From assembly GCA_012934845.2 (NCBI GenBank), contig WNNJ02003776.1, positions 682,001 through 746,000 of the forward strand: a stretch of 64,000 bases of DNA, given 5' to 3'. This document shows positions 10,168 to 19,180 of the stretch, piece after piece. The number at the start of each line of letters is the position of its first letter. Position 1 is the stretch's first letter. Below the pieces are notes generated by a model. The model was given only the letters and a program-made list of their open reading frames with translations, had not been told where the DNA came from and did no database searches. Made by a program: the position numbers and the translations under genes. The DNA comes from Pomphorhynchus laevis. Its lineage: Eukaryota; Acanthocephala; Palaeacanthocephala; Echinorhynchida; Pomphorhynchidae.

Positions 10168-10884
10168 TTAGACGGATGAATGCGACAAGAGAAATGTCAT
10201 TAAAAAAGAAGGTTTATCCGCAGGAACAATAGACGAGAGGGTGGATCTGAAGGCGGAAACATCGTGGGCCAGACGTGCTTGTGGAGATAAGGAGTTGGAA
10301 GGCGTGATATTAGTGACAATGACGCAACGATCGCGAGAAGCAAAGCGCTTCCGTAAAGGAGGACGACTGAAGTGAGTAGGTGAGATCACGATAGAAGAGC
10401 TGGCAGTTGATGATTTGGAGGGATTTGGTTTGACGACGGGAGACATAGAGGATAATGATAATAAAGAGGGTGGCAAGCGATGTGAGGAAAGGTTATGAGT
10501 GGAAGGATAGTGGAGGTTGGTGGAGGTGATTTTGATTGATGGATGCAAGTTATTGAGAAACGAGTCGGGAAGGACGGGACGTGGGGTGTCGGGGAGTGAA
10601 GATGACATGGAATGGGAAGTGTATATGGTGGCAGGGTCGGTGGGTGGAGAAAAGACATTAGAAACGACGGGGGTAGTTTGAGTTGACGTGTTGGATGTTG
10701 ATATGTGCTTATTGGAAAGGTTGCAGATTAGTTTGTTGGCACAAAAACCACATACGAAGTCTTCTTTAGCCTTATTCTTGTCGCAGGCGATTGTTGTCCT
10801 GACGCTGCAGTCGTGTATCGAACACTGTACTTGCAGTTGTCCATAGTTGGTGTCGGTCTTAGTTGTTTTCTTACGTCCTCCCAT
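10168..10884 (-). CDS. LINE B ORF1, PHD-like zinc finger protein (partial)
   Basis: Open frame of about 239 codons on the minus strand. I start it at the second Met (MGGRKKTTKTD) because the D-family ORF1 at 48920 begins in the same style (MVKQRKTTKRGD); an upstream Met would add nine residues. The N-terminal 60 residues hold a Cys pattern (QCSIHDC, then CDKNKAKEDFVCGFC) resembling the PHD-like finger of CR1-type ORF1 proteins. The rest is Ser/Pro-rich and probably disordered. The frame ends near a shift; homologous sequence continues to ~9831. ORF1 proteins bind element RNA and assist retrotransposition. It stands upstream of B ORF2, with the 13-bp minisatellite just 5' of it. Confidence 0.7.
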   Translation of the reverse strand: MGGRKKTTKTDTNYGQLQVQCSIHDCSVRTTIACDKNKAKEDFVCGFCANKLICNLSNKHISTSNTSTQTTPVVSNVFSPPTDPATIYTSHSMSSSLPDTPRPVLPDSFLNNLHPSIKITSTNLHYPSTHNLSSHRLPPSLLSLSSMSPVVKPNPSKSSTASSSIVISPTHFSRPPLRKRFASRDRCVIVTNITPSNSLSPQARLAHDVSAFRSTLSSIVPADKPSFLMTFLLSHSSV

Positions 10885-10921
10885 AAACTTGTAAGAATGT
10901 ATTTCAATCAATTTTTCAACC

Positions 10922-11233
10922 GATGGTTGTCGTCGATTGTTGTCGTCGATGGTTGTCGTCGATGGTTGTCGTCGATGGTTGTCGTCGATGGTTGTCGTCG
11001 ATGGTTGTCGTCGATGGTTGTCGTCGATGGTTGTCGTCGATGGTTGTCGTCGATGGTTGTCGTCGATGGTTGTCGTCGATGGTTGTCGTCGATGGTTGTC
11101 GTCGATGGTTGTCGTCGATGGTTGTCGTCGATGGTTGTCGTCGATGGTTGTCGTCGATGGTTGTCGTCGATGGTTGTCGTCGATGGTTGTCGTCGATGGT
11201 TGTCGTCGATGGTTGTCGTCGAAGGTTGACGTC
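10922..11233. repeat. 13-bp minisatellite in LINE B 5' region
   Basis: GATGGTTGTCGTC is repeated 23 times without a break in period (10922-11220); the second unit has one change. A degenerate 24th unit follows at 11221-11233. Because 13 is not a multiple of 3, three units (39 nt) make 13 codons, and all three forward frames are open and give the same circular peptide MVVVDGCRRWLSS. I treat this as repeat, not protein. It lies immediately 5' of LINE B ORF1. Confidence 0.9.
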
Positions 11234-11399
11234 GATGCTTGCTGTATTTACTTTAGATTGTGTTATTTATTGTATGTATATTAGATTGTATGTTATTTTA
11301 ATAATAATAAGACTTGATTAATAAAAATACATAAATGGAAGTGTCATTTAACAAGAAGTCCGTTAAAAAATAAACAGTCAGTCAACAGAAAAAATTGGT
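11234..11399. other. Junction between LINE B 5' end and LINE C 3' end
   Basis: Mostly A/T. TGTATTTACTTTAGA and TTTATTGTATG words recur beside the LINE C 5' end at 15150-15200. Confidence 0.4.
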
Positions 11400-14100
11400 C
11401 AATAATTTCTTTGTCTTCTTCCTATTAAGGCCTCAAATCAATGGGGATCTGAACCCCCAAACCAATCCAGCACGCCGCTTTCCGATTGAACCACCCAGGG
11501 TCTTTAACCCCCCGAAGAATCCAATCGGTGCGGACGATGTTGGGTAAATGACAGACGAGGAGCTAAGAAGCCTTAGCCTTTGCTCTGGGGGACGTCCTCT
11601 TGAGAAGAAGACTAATCCCGAGATAGCCCAGGTACCCCAAAGGCGCACCTGGGTTTTCCCATTCAACGACAGATGCTGGGCCCGTTTCAGAGCCCACCTA
11701 GCTTTCTTCAGGATACGTTTGAGTCTATCCAGGTCGGCTTTCGCCGACCAGTTCACCGAAACGGTGAACCCCAGGTATTTTACTCGACTTGTGAAGACAG
11801 GGAGTGGTTCGGAGGCAAATATGGAGGAGAGCGCAGAGAGTGCTAGTCTCTTAAGTTTTTTCTTGGTCGCAGGGGGCCATTAAAGACAACCACCTGCGAT
11901 TAAGCGGAGTTTAGAACAAGGTTGGATCTAGGCAACTGGTCTTTTAATCTTAAAAAGAAGCGGCTGATGTCCGAGACTACGTCTTTGCACCTGCGTCCAG
12001 TGAACAGGGCTGTGGTGTCATCAGCGTACACCACTAGACGTTGTTCACGTTTAAATATTTTAAATAGAATAATTGAAGCAGTAAGATATAAGATTGAAGA
12101 AAGTAGTGAACTTTGAGGCACACCCGTAATAGGGTAGAACTAACGCGCATCAGGGTCGTCATCATAATAAAATCGCTTGGTGTACAGCAGTATCTCCACC
12201 CTGTTAACAATTCTCGCAGGCAACCCGAGGGACCTGAGAGAAGAGATAACAAAGGGAATGGAGATGCGGTCAAATGCAGCGGAAAAATCAAGGAAAACTG
12301 CCACAGCTAGCTGATGACTGTTCTCCTGACAAAACCGATGCACTTCACCAACTGCTGAATGGACCGAGCGACCTTTGACAAACCCATGGAAACCAGGTGG
12401 GATTAAATTTCGCCTAATCAGATGATCGCGGATTCTACGCGCAAGTGCTTTTTCGTTGATCAATACGAGGGAATTTTGAATCGAAATGGGCCGCAGGTCT
12501 TTAGGACAAGAGACCGGAAACCTTTTTGGAATAAAAATTCTCTTGCTAATGTTAATGGTGGCCACATCGGATGGGGTGGCTAATAGCATTGCGACGGCCA
12601 CCTACCTTCTTTGATCGGTTGTCAAAAGCTAACACACGAGACGAGAGTGGAGCGATGTTTTTGGAGGTGCCCGGAAGAGGCTTCCAGGCGTTGAGAATAT
12701 CTGTGACAGAAATGTCTCTACTTTTAAAGTCTCCCAAGGCGGGATTGGTTGCGGAGATTACCTGGCTCCATAATTGTGTAGGGCAAGTGACTCCTCCAAA
12801 ACTTTATCAAGGCCTATACTACCGATCCAACCCAAGGCCCTATCCCTCCAACAAGCAAACTTCTCCTTCTTGAATATCTTCCAAAAAGAAGACTGAGAAG
12901 GGTTAAGACGAGCAATGCTCGCCCTATCCCTACTCAGCTGAAACCAATATCTGGTGCGCCGGTATTCATTTGAGAGAGTCTGTCTGGCGGAAGAAGAGAG
13001 ATTAGGGAGGTTCAGTAGTTTTGCTAGGACCTTGAGTTTCGTCGGAGTGGGATTGAAAATGCGACCTTTATAGGTTGTCGAAAGCAATGCGGTAGCTTTC
13101 GAAGAGAGGTAGGAATTAAATTCGGTTAAATTCTCATTACCAATTCGGGGGAAGCGTTGGATAGCAGCCTGGAAGAAAGCCACTCTGATCGGGTCAAAGT
13201 GGAATCTTCTCCGAAGCAGCGTATCCTTTTCTATTCGCCAGCGAATTAGATCATGAGAAGTGGACAGATGCTGTCGCGACTGCCCCGTGCAGAAGGGTTT
13301 TAACAACCACCTCTCGTGGAGCAGTAATAAGTCGAGGAGTGAATTCGTTGATGTGCAATGAAAGGTAGGGGACGGTGGTTTGTGTATAATATAACCGTTA
13401 CTGGATCTGCGGAGAGCAGCATTAATCCAACGACCAGTTCTGTCGTTGAAGTCACCTAGTACCATGTCATAGCCGCTATCGATAATACCATCCAGAAGGT
13501 CACGGTTCTTGTGAATCTCTCCTGGACGAATGAAGACGTTGGCTAGACTGAGGCGTTTACCGTTCTTAACGAATGAAACTACTAGACAAGACAGGGCAGG
13601 ACAAGAGTAATTTAGCAAAAGGGAGGACATTAAAGAACATTAAACTAAGGTCAAGAGTCCTTGAGATGAAGAGGAGTGAGGTGGGGTTATGTACGGAGTA
13701 TAGTGGGAATATACATACATGCTTAGGGATAAATCGATAAATGTCCTGGGAGAGACGGATAGACCGCGTCTCCTGAAGGACTATAACATCTGCGTCTCTA
13801 CCAGATAAAAGTCTAAGGGCAGAAGCACCTCCCGAATTCCACTGAAGAATATTCGGTGAAGAAGGCTAAGGTTTACTCACCATTGTGGCAAATCAGTTGG
13901 ACGGGGGCAGCCAACCTAGACAGAGCTAGGTGCAAGAGGGTTGCCTCCCTTGTCACTAGCCCCGTCGTGAATCGTACCCCCCAGGGCAATATCTTCATTT
14001 CCCAGAGAAGCCTTCTTATTCTCGATCATCTTCCCCACCTTGGGGGTGGGACTGTTCTGGTCGAAGCCCCTCTCTTCTTGGAGTGGGGGGGTTAAGCTCG
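11400..14100 (-). pseudogene. LINE family C ORF2: APE endonuclease and RT
   Basis: Minus-strand ORF2 of an R1/I/Jockey-like LINE. The endonuclease begins about 13855 with ILQWNSGGASALRLLSGRD and VIVLQET, then MVLGDFNDRTGRW (13470), LLDLLLLHERW and TSHDLIRW; SDH-type His is kept as SHD. RT shows IPKRF, LRPISIQNSL, PPGFHGFVKGRSV, AVFLDFSAAFDRIS (motif A, ~12300) and, in another frame, PQSSLLSSILY (motif B) with VVYADDTTALF (motif C, ~12030). The C-terminal part reaches 11433. The frame is broken at about 13630, 12740, 12140 and 11900. Its gag-like ORF1 lies just upstream at 14181-15149. Confidence 0.8.
11445..11493 (-). promoter_or_regulatory. tRNA-like Pol III boxes near LINE C 3' end
   Basis: On the minus strand, A-box-like TGGTTCAATCGG and B-box-like GGTTCAGATCC lie about 38 nt apart start to start. 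TGGGG/CCCCA can close a T-arm. This overlaps the last codons of the apparent C ORF2. It could be a captured tRNA-like piece or coincidence. Confidence 0.35.
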
Positions 14101-14180
14101 TTAGGCAAGGGGGCAGCTGTTGTCCCTACAAAAGAGGATAGCAGAGGTCCAATCATTGTTTGAAATTGCGAAAAAATAGC

Positions 14181-15149
14181 TCATTTCTGGTTATCAAGAA
14201 GTTGAATGATGTCAGCGTTTGACATCCGGTCGGCTGATGATCCAGCAGCAGAAGCGTAGTTGAACGGGGTTCTAGGCTCTACAAACAGTTTTTTATATTC
14301 TTTAAATCTTCTGCAGCGCCTTGACCAGGCCGGATGTTCCCCCTTACAATTAGCGCAAGAAGCGGAGGCCTGACATCTTTCCCCTTTTAAAGCATACTGA
14401 CAATCCCCAGCACCACAAACACCGCATACCAAGGCCTTGCTGCATGTAGAGTACCAGTGGCCCCAGGCATGACACTTGTTACAGTGGGGGAATGTGAGTC
14501 GGTCTTCGTCAATTAGAGTGAATCCTAAGTTAAAACCTAGGAAAGGATTCGCTGACGATTTAGAAAGAAGCAGACCGGAATCAAGATCTGTATTTGCAAA
14601 AGCCACTGGGAGGGGGTCGCCCTCCTTACCTAGGACTTGCCTCACTGATTGGAGGCCATACAATTTTTTCAGGGTTATCAAATCTTCTTCTGTTAAAATC
14701 AATGGAAAATTAAATATTTTAACTGAGCACTGAAGGGGTTTCAACGTTATGGAACCAGAGTCCAAAAGGTGCTTGTCAAAATAATCTTTGTATTCCTTTA
14801 ATAAAGAGGCATTCGGGAAGGAAACTCTTACAGTATTGTCCAAAATCTTCACTGAATTAAACAGCACTCTGTTTGGATGAATTGATACGAACTTTCGCAA
14901 AAAAGTTGAGAAGAGATTGTGTTTCTCTATTGGTTTTGTTGAATTGATATTGCACAGGTTAGCTAATTTTGGAATCGGGGTTAGCAGCCCCTTATCTGCA
15001 TTTAATAAACGCGAAACATCACTAACCTGGTTCGAATTGTCTCCAGTAAACGAAAGATTTGAACCAGATCGTTCATTTCTACCATATTTCATTGTAAAAT
15101 CACCAAAAGTTGTAGAGCTTTGAAGCTCCGATAGCGTTTTCGCATTCAT
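14181..15149 (-). CDS. LINE C ORF1, gag-like protein with zinc knuckles
   Basis: Intact frame of 322 codons on the minus strand. The N-terminal 100 residues are Ser/Thr-rich. The middle (~110-200) resembles the RRM-like region of Jockey/I-type gag proteins (SIHPNRVLFNSVKILDNTV, SVKIFNFPLILTEEDL). The C-terminal third carries three Cys/His knuckles: CNKCHAWGHWYSTC (CX2CX4HX4C), CGVCGAGDCQYALKGERC, and CANCKGEHPAWSRRC. Such proteins coat element RNA and accompany it to the target. It is directly upstream of the C endonuclease/RT and on the same strand. An uninterrupted ORF1 beside a broken ORF2 suggests fairly recent insertion. Confidence 0.8.
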   Translation of the reverse strand: MNAKTLSELQSSTTFGDFTMKYGRNERSGSNLSFTGDNSNQVSDVSRLLNADKGLLTPIPKLANLCNINSTKPIEKHNLFSTFLRKFVSIHPNRVLFNSVKILDNTVRVSFPNASLLKEYKDYFDKHLLDSGSITLKPLQCSVKIFNFPLILTEEDLITLKKLYGLQSVRQVLGKEGDPLPVAFANTDLDSGLLLSKSSANPFLGFNLGFTLIDEDRLTFPHCNKCHAWGHWYSTCSKALVCGVCGAGDCQYALKGERCQASASCANCKGEHPAWSRRCRRFKEYKKLFVEPRTPFNYASAAGSSADRMSNADIIQLLDNQK

Positions 15150-15187
15150 TTTGTTGTTGATAATTTATTGTATGTTATTTTATTGTA

Positions 15188-15255
15188 TTTACTTTAGATC
15201 TCAAACTTTTTTAAGGTTTAAGATCTAAAGTAAATAAAGGTTTGAGATCTCAAAC
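15188..15255. repeat. Nested inverted repeats between LINE C and LINE A
   Basis: TTTACTTTAGATCT (15188-15201) is perfectly inverted at 15221-15234. GTTTGAGATCTCAAAC at 15240-15255 is a perfect palindrome. It marks the junction of two elements. Confidence 0.7.
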
Positions 15256-15291
15256 TTTTTTTATTATATATTAATCTTCGCTTGAGGCTCT

Positions 15292-17379
15292 GTGGATGAT
15301 TGCTACGTGCATCGGTTTAGACTCTTCTTTCCCGATGATCTCTGCATTCTGTTTGATTCTGAACTTACGTCGATCCTCAATAACCTTCTACCTAGTCGAC
15401 TTCGACGTTCCCAGCGCTTGCGCCATGCTCCCTGGTTCGATTCTGACTGTAGTCTTTCTAAGCGTCGACTCCGTCACTCTTTTCGTATGTATAAACGCTT
15501 TCTTAAACGTTCACCCAACTCACTCCCTCCAAATCTTCGTGATTCCTACTTTTCTCAACGCCGTTCACATCTCATTCTTATACGTACTAAACGTACTCTC
15601 TTTTGGCGAAATCAACTCGAGTCATCTTCCAACTCGAAATCTCATTGGAAAATCTTAAACTCAATTCTTTCACGATCATCTACCCCTTGTAATATAAATC
15701 CTGATGAATTTTCTTCTTATCTACAAACTAAGCTATCTAATTTACTTTCCCTACTACCCATAGCCCCCTTGTACCCACTCTTATCTTTAAATACTTCCCT
15801 CCCAGAACTATTCCACCTTCTTCCCGTTTCGTCTGATGAAGTTTCTTCGGTTCTGCTGTCATTACCTAATAAAACCTCTCCTTCTGACCCAATTCCCACT
15901 CACTTACTTAAAAATATCTGCACTTTTATCTTACCCTTCCTAACCACATTGTTCAACTCGTCCATCCGTAGCTGTACATTTCCTTCCATCTGGAAATGCG
16001 CCACTGTTCGTCCTATCATCAAAAAGCAATCTCTCGACTCTTCACTACCATCTTCGTACCGTCCAATCTCACTTCTCCCAACCCTCTCTAAACTCCTTGA
16101 GCGTCTCGTTCTTAAGCAAGTTAATACATATCTCTATTCCTCTAACTTATTTCCTCCCTTCCAAGCCGCTTTTCGCTCTAATTACTCTACCGAAATTGCA
16201 TGTCTTAAAGTTTATAACGACTTACTCATATCGCGCGATCATAAATTATGTAGTGTCATAGTTTCTCTTGATCTATCGTCTGCTTTTGACATCGTCGATC
16301 ACTCGATTCTTCTCCATCGCCTTCGTCATGATTATGGCTTCTCTTTACCCACTGTATCATGGTTTTCTTCATATCTATCAAACCGTACATTTCGCGTATA
16401 TTCTAACTCTTCTCTCTCCCATCCTTCGTCCATTCCGTCCGGTGTTCCGCAAGGCTCCGTATTAGGCCCTATACTTTTCTCTCTTCTTCTTGGTGATTTG
16501 TCTTCGATTTCTCATAAATTTAACTTCCATGTTATGCAATATGCTGATGACATTCTCATCTATGCTCATGCACCTGTTTATCGTATTCGCGATCTTAGTG
16601 TTTCTGCTTCCGACTGTCTTGTCTCAATTTCCAATCATCTTTCTTCCCTTCGCCTTTCTCTGAATCCTGATAAATCCAAAATTATGTGGATCCTACCTCG
16701 ACGCCTCGGCTTCGAACCTCCCTCCGTATCATTAAATTCTACAATTCTTCCTATCGTTGATAATCTCGTTTTCCTAGGCTTCCATTTTGACAACCGACTT
16801 TCACTTAAACCTTTCGTTAGAGATAAAGTACGCTCATCTACCTTGATACTCCGCAACCTCCGTCAAGTTCGTAGATTGATCGATTTCCCTTCTTGTATGA
16901 CTCTCATATCATCTCTCCTTTTTTCTAGACTCGATTATTGTCTTAGTCTATTTTCCAACTCACCTAAATCCACTCTTCTTCCCCTACAACGCATCGTCAA
17001 CGCAGCTGTCCGAATTCTCCTCCGTCTTCGTCGTTTTGATCACACATCCTACCATCTTGCTTCTCTCGATTTGCCTACAATTTATTGTCGTGTTCAAATT
17101 CGTCTTCTTATCGTTGCTTTCCGCCTTGTAACTTTTCATACCCCTTCATTTCTCAACCTTCCTTTTCTTGATAATTCTCGTCCTGTTTACTGCTCCTTGC
17201 GTTCCTGTAATTCCCTTCTTTTACATGTCCCAAACTACTCTACCTCCTTTGGACTCCGCTCCTTCCTGGTGGCTGCTCCTCTATCGTGGAATCATCTGCC
17301 CATTCATATACGCCAATCAACTTCCCTGCAGTGCTTCAAACGACAAATCCGATCCCATCTGAACAATTTAACTGCTTGA
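15292..17379 (+). CDS. LINE family A reverse transcriptase, open 5'-truncated copy
   Basis: Open frame of ~695 codons. Element sequence starts about 15326 at the end of the endonuclease (PDDLCILFDSELTSILNN), so the insertion is 5'-truncated. RT motifs are all present: SYRPISLLPTLSKLLERL, FQAAFRSNYSTEIACLK, SLDLSSAFDIVDH (motif A, ~residue 323), SGVPQGSVLGPILFSLL (motif B, ~385), MQYADDILIYAHA (motif C, ~417), NPDKSKIMWIL, FLGFHFDNRLSLKPFV. The C-terminal domain ends with WNHLPIHIRQ. The DLSSAFD...VDH style is L2/CR1-like. No APE domain remains, so this copy cannot move on its own. The unbroken frame implies a young insertion. The 3' hairpin and ATT-repeat tail follow. Confidence 0.85.
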   Translation: MDDCYVHRFRLFFPDDLCILFDSELTSILNNLLPSRLRRSQRLRHAPWFDSDCSLSKRRLRHSFRMYKRFLKRSPNSLPPNLRDSYFSQRRSHLILIRTKRTLFWRNQLESSSNSKSHWKILNSILSRSSTPCNINPDEFSSYLQTKLSNLLSLLPIAPLYPLLSLNTSLPELFHLLPVSSDEVSSVLLSLPNKTSPSDPIPTHLLKNICTFILPFLTTLFNSSIRSCTFPSIWKCATVRPIIKKQSLDSSLPSSYRPISLLPTLSKLLERLVLKQVNTYLYSSNLFPPFQAAFRSNYSTEIACLKVYNDLLISRDHKLCSVIVSLDLSSAFDIVDHSILLHRLRHDYGFSLPTVSWFSSYLSNRTFRVYSNSSLSHPSSIPSGVPQGSVLGPILFSLLLGDLSSISHKFNFHVMQYADDILIYAHAPVYRIRDLSVSASDCLVSISNHLSSLRLSLNPDKSKIMWILPRRLGFEPPSVSLNSTILPIVDNLVFLGFHFDNRLSLKPFVRDKVRSSTLILRNLRQVRRLIDFPSCMTLISSLLFSRLDYCLSLFSNSPKSTLLPLQRIVNAAVRILLRLRRFDHTSYHLASLDLPTIYCRVQIRLLIVAFRLVTFHTPSFLNLPFLDNSRPVYCSLRSCNSLLLHVPNYSTSFGLRSFLVAAPLSWNHLPIHIRQSTSLQCFKRQIRSHLNNLTA

Positions 17380-17396
17380 CTTTCTCATTTTTGTTT

Positions 17397-17470
17397 GTGG
17401 ACTTGTAAGCGTACAGCTTGTACGCATTTGTCACATTAAATAAATTTGTATTATTATTTGTATTATTATT
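17397..17470 (+). promoter_or_regulatory. LINE A 3' hairpin and ATT-microsatellite tail
   Basis: GTGGACTTGTAAGCGTACAG then CTTGTACGCATTTGTCAC. The inner stem GCGTAC/GTACGC differs from the B stem by a compensatory pair. It is followed by AAATAAATTTGTATTATTAT and more ATT repeats, the 3' terminus. Confidence 0.7.
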
Positions 17471-18080
17471 TCTGGTTGAAATTTGTTTTATATTTTTCAC
17501 TATAATATTTACTGAGTGCTACTTCAAAAAAGTTAACTGTATCACCCACCAAAAATGTCAAGTTCAAAGAGCTAACCTTTCCGAAATCTTGAAATATTTG
17601 TAAGTTTAAATGACTACAAGGCCAATGAAAAAATATGTCATCAATATACCTCACGTAGAACAATGGTGTACTCTACGGTCTTTCTATCCAGGCTCTTTTG
17701 ATTTCGTTCATGAATAATATGGTGTATGCTGGAGCCATTGGGGTACACATCACTGAACTTTGAACTTGTTTGTAAAATAGCCCGTTATATTTCAGAATGT
17801 TTTTATTCAGTTTAATATCAGCTGATTCACATATAAAACGTCGTTCTCTCGTTTGCGTTGTGGCGTTGAAAGAACGAGTTAAGTGCACTGATGCCATCTT
17901 TGTTCTGAATATTCGTGTATAGGCTTGTAATATCCGCTGTTACAAGTATACAGTTTTCAGGTAGTGAGCATTTAACCTGCTCAAATTTCTTAATGAATTC
18001 AATAGAATTTGGAATATACGATGGTACCAACGTCAAATACGGCAGTAAATTTCTGATGATGCTAAGAGAGGTTAGCGGAA
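17466..18080 (-). pseudogene. Second Penelope-like RT lineage, decayed
   Basis: Minus strand. CILVTADITSLYTNIQN (motif A region), then KYNGLFYKQVQSSVMCTPMA with PMAPAYTILFMNEIKRAW (motif B; the usual MGTPMAPAYA), then RYIDDIFFHW (motif C). These are diagnostic of Penelope-like RTs of the kind found in many animals. The three stretches lie in different frames (breaks near 17850 and 17680), and no GIY-YIG domain is seen downstream before LINE A begins at 17466. It is distinct from the 1010-2400 element, whose motif A reads VVSLFTKIPLE. Confidence 0.75.
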
Positions 18081-18633
18081 TCTCAAATAAAATTTCCCCT
18101 TTTTATTCAGCTCCAATAATTCTTTAATGTAATTAGTAATCGTGCAATTATGTAATTAGTAAAACTGTAAATATTCAAAAGACATATCGACAAAATATAG
18201 CAAATTATACGTTTTCAATGTAAAATTATAATATCCGTAAGGATAATACCCGTAAGGATATTACTTACTCCGAAGTAAAAATAAAAAATAAATACAGAAA
18301 TTAATATAATTGTGAGAATAAGCATATGAATATATTTATTAAAACATTATATTTTATGATATAATATATGCATGTGAAAATATAGCACCGCGGTCATCCT
18401 TGAAAAAATATTCATTAGAATCAAAACATTCATTGGTAATCCTCGTATTTTTGAAGACAACTGATTTAATTTTATGTTATAATGACTTGTAAAACCTGAT
18501 GAATAGAACTAAAAAATTCGAACGATTATAAGACTATTTATTAACAATAAGACGACAAGATTTGTATACAAAATCCTTTCAGATGTAATATCAACGTGTA
18601 AAACGAAGCCTAAAATTATATTTTTAAATTTAG
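18081..18633. other. AT-rich; probable intron or upstream region of Ig gene
   Basis: No open frame. Short duplications are present (GTAATTAGTAA twice; CGTAAGGATA twice). It ends in ATATTTTTAAATTTAG, the acceptor of the following exon. Confidence 0.5.
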
Positions 18634-18846
18634 TAATAAGTTCATACAGCTCGACAGATCAAAAATTTCAATGTGACGTTTCGCGATTATCAACTTTCGA
18701 TAAATTAGATGTTTTCAAGCTGGGATATGGGCACAGTACGCTACTAAACAACTCTCATTTGATACAGGCTAGTGATATTGTCTATATTTGTAGTACAAAC
18801 CAAAATGGGAAATTTAACAGACAAATGACATGGCCAAACATGCACG
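18634..18846 (+). CDS. Ig-domain gene, exon (first one seen)
   Basis: Exon of 213 nt between acceptor TTTTTAAATTTAG and donor G|GTATGT, phase 1 at both ends. It has no internal Met start of note, so it is easily missed. The translation includes QKFQCDVSRLSTFDK and ASDIVYICSTNQNGKFNRQ. The first Cys and the SDIVYIC signature (strand F, usually DxGxYxC) fit one immunoglobulin domain of about 70 residues; a core Trp is not clear. Phase matches the next three Ig exons, so it should splice in frame to 22784. Extracellular or muscle-type Ig arrays both fit; no signal peptide is seen here. Upstream exons must lie further 5' or outside the window. Confidence 0.55.
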
Positions 18847-19180
18847 GTATGTTATGTTTTAACAATATCATTATATTTAAATTTTCAAAAAATTCCTTTG
18901 TGTAATGCGAGTGATGAGTTTATATCGATCTTTTCGGCTTCTTTGAATCTTTCATAAAAAGAATTTGTAGAAGCTATTGCATTAAAGATAGCAACGGTAT
19001 TATGTCAACTAATATTACAGTGAATAGAAACACGCAAGATTACTTATGTTCGCAAGACAATTGATCGGATAATTTAATTGTTGAACTGTGCAAATTAAGT
19101 GACCTTGTATCAGAGGCAAGATTTTTACAAAAGCGGTGAATCGAAGATATTGAGCATTCCGATAACAAACATTTAATACA
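18847..19180. other. Intron sequence, nothing recognised
   Basis: Starts with donor GTATGT. A/T-rich with no motif until the E element. Confidence 0.5.

Noticed and set aside
10923-11321. Three overlapping 115-138 codon proteins in the 13-bp repeat
   Set aside because: They are the same repeat read in three frames; openness follows from the repeat period, not from coding selection.
14476-15123. Plus-strand frames opposite LINE C ORF1
   Set aside because: Antisense to the intact gag-like ORF with zinc knuckles; no recognisable product.
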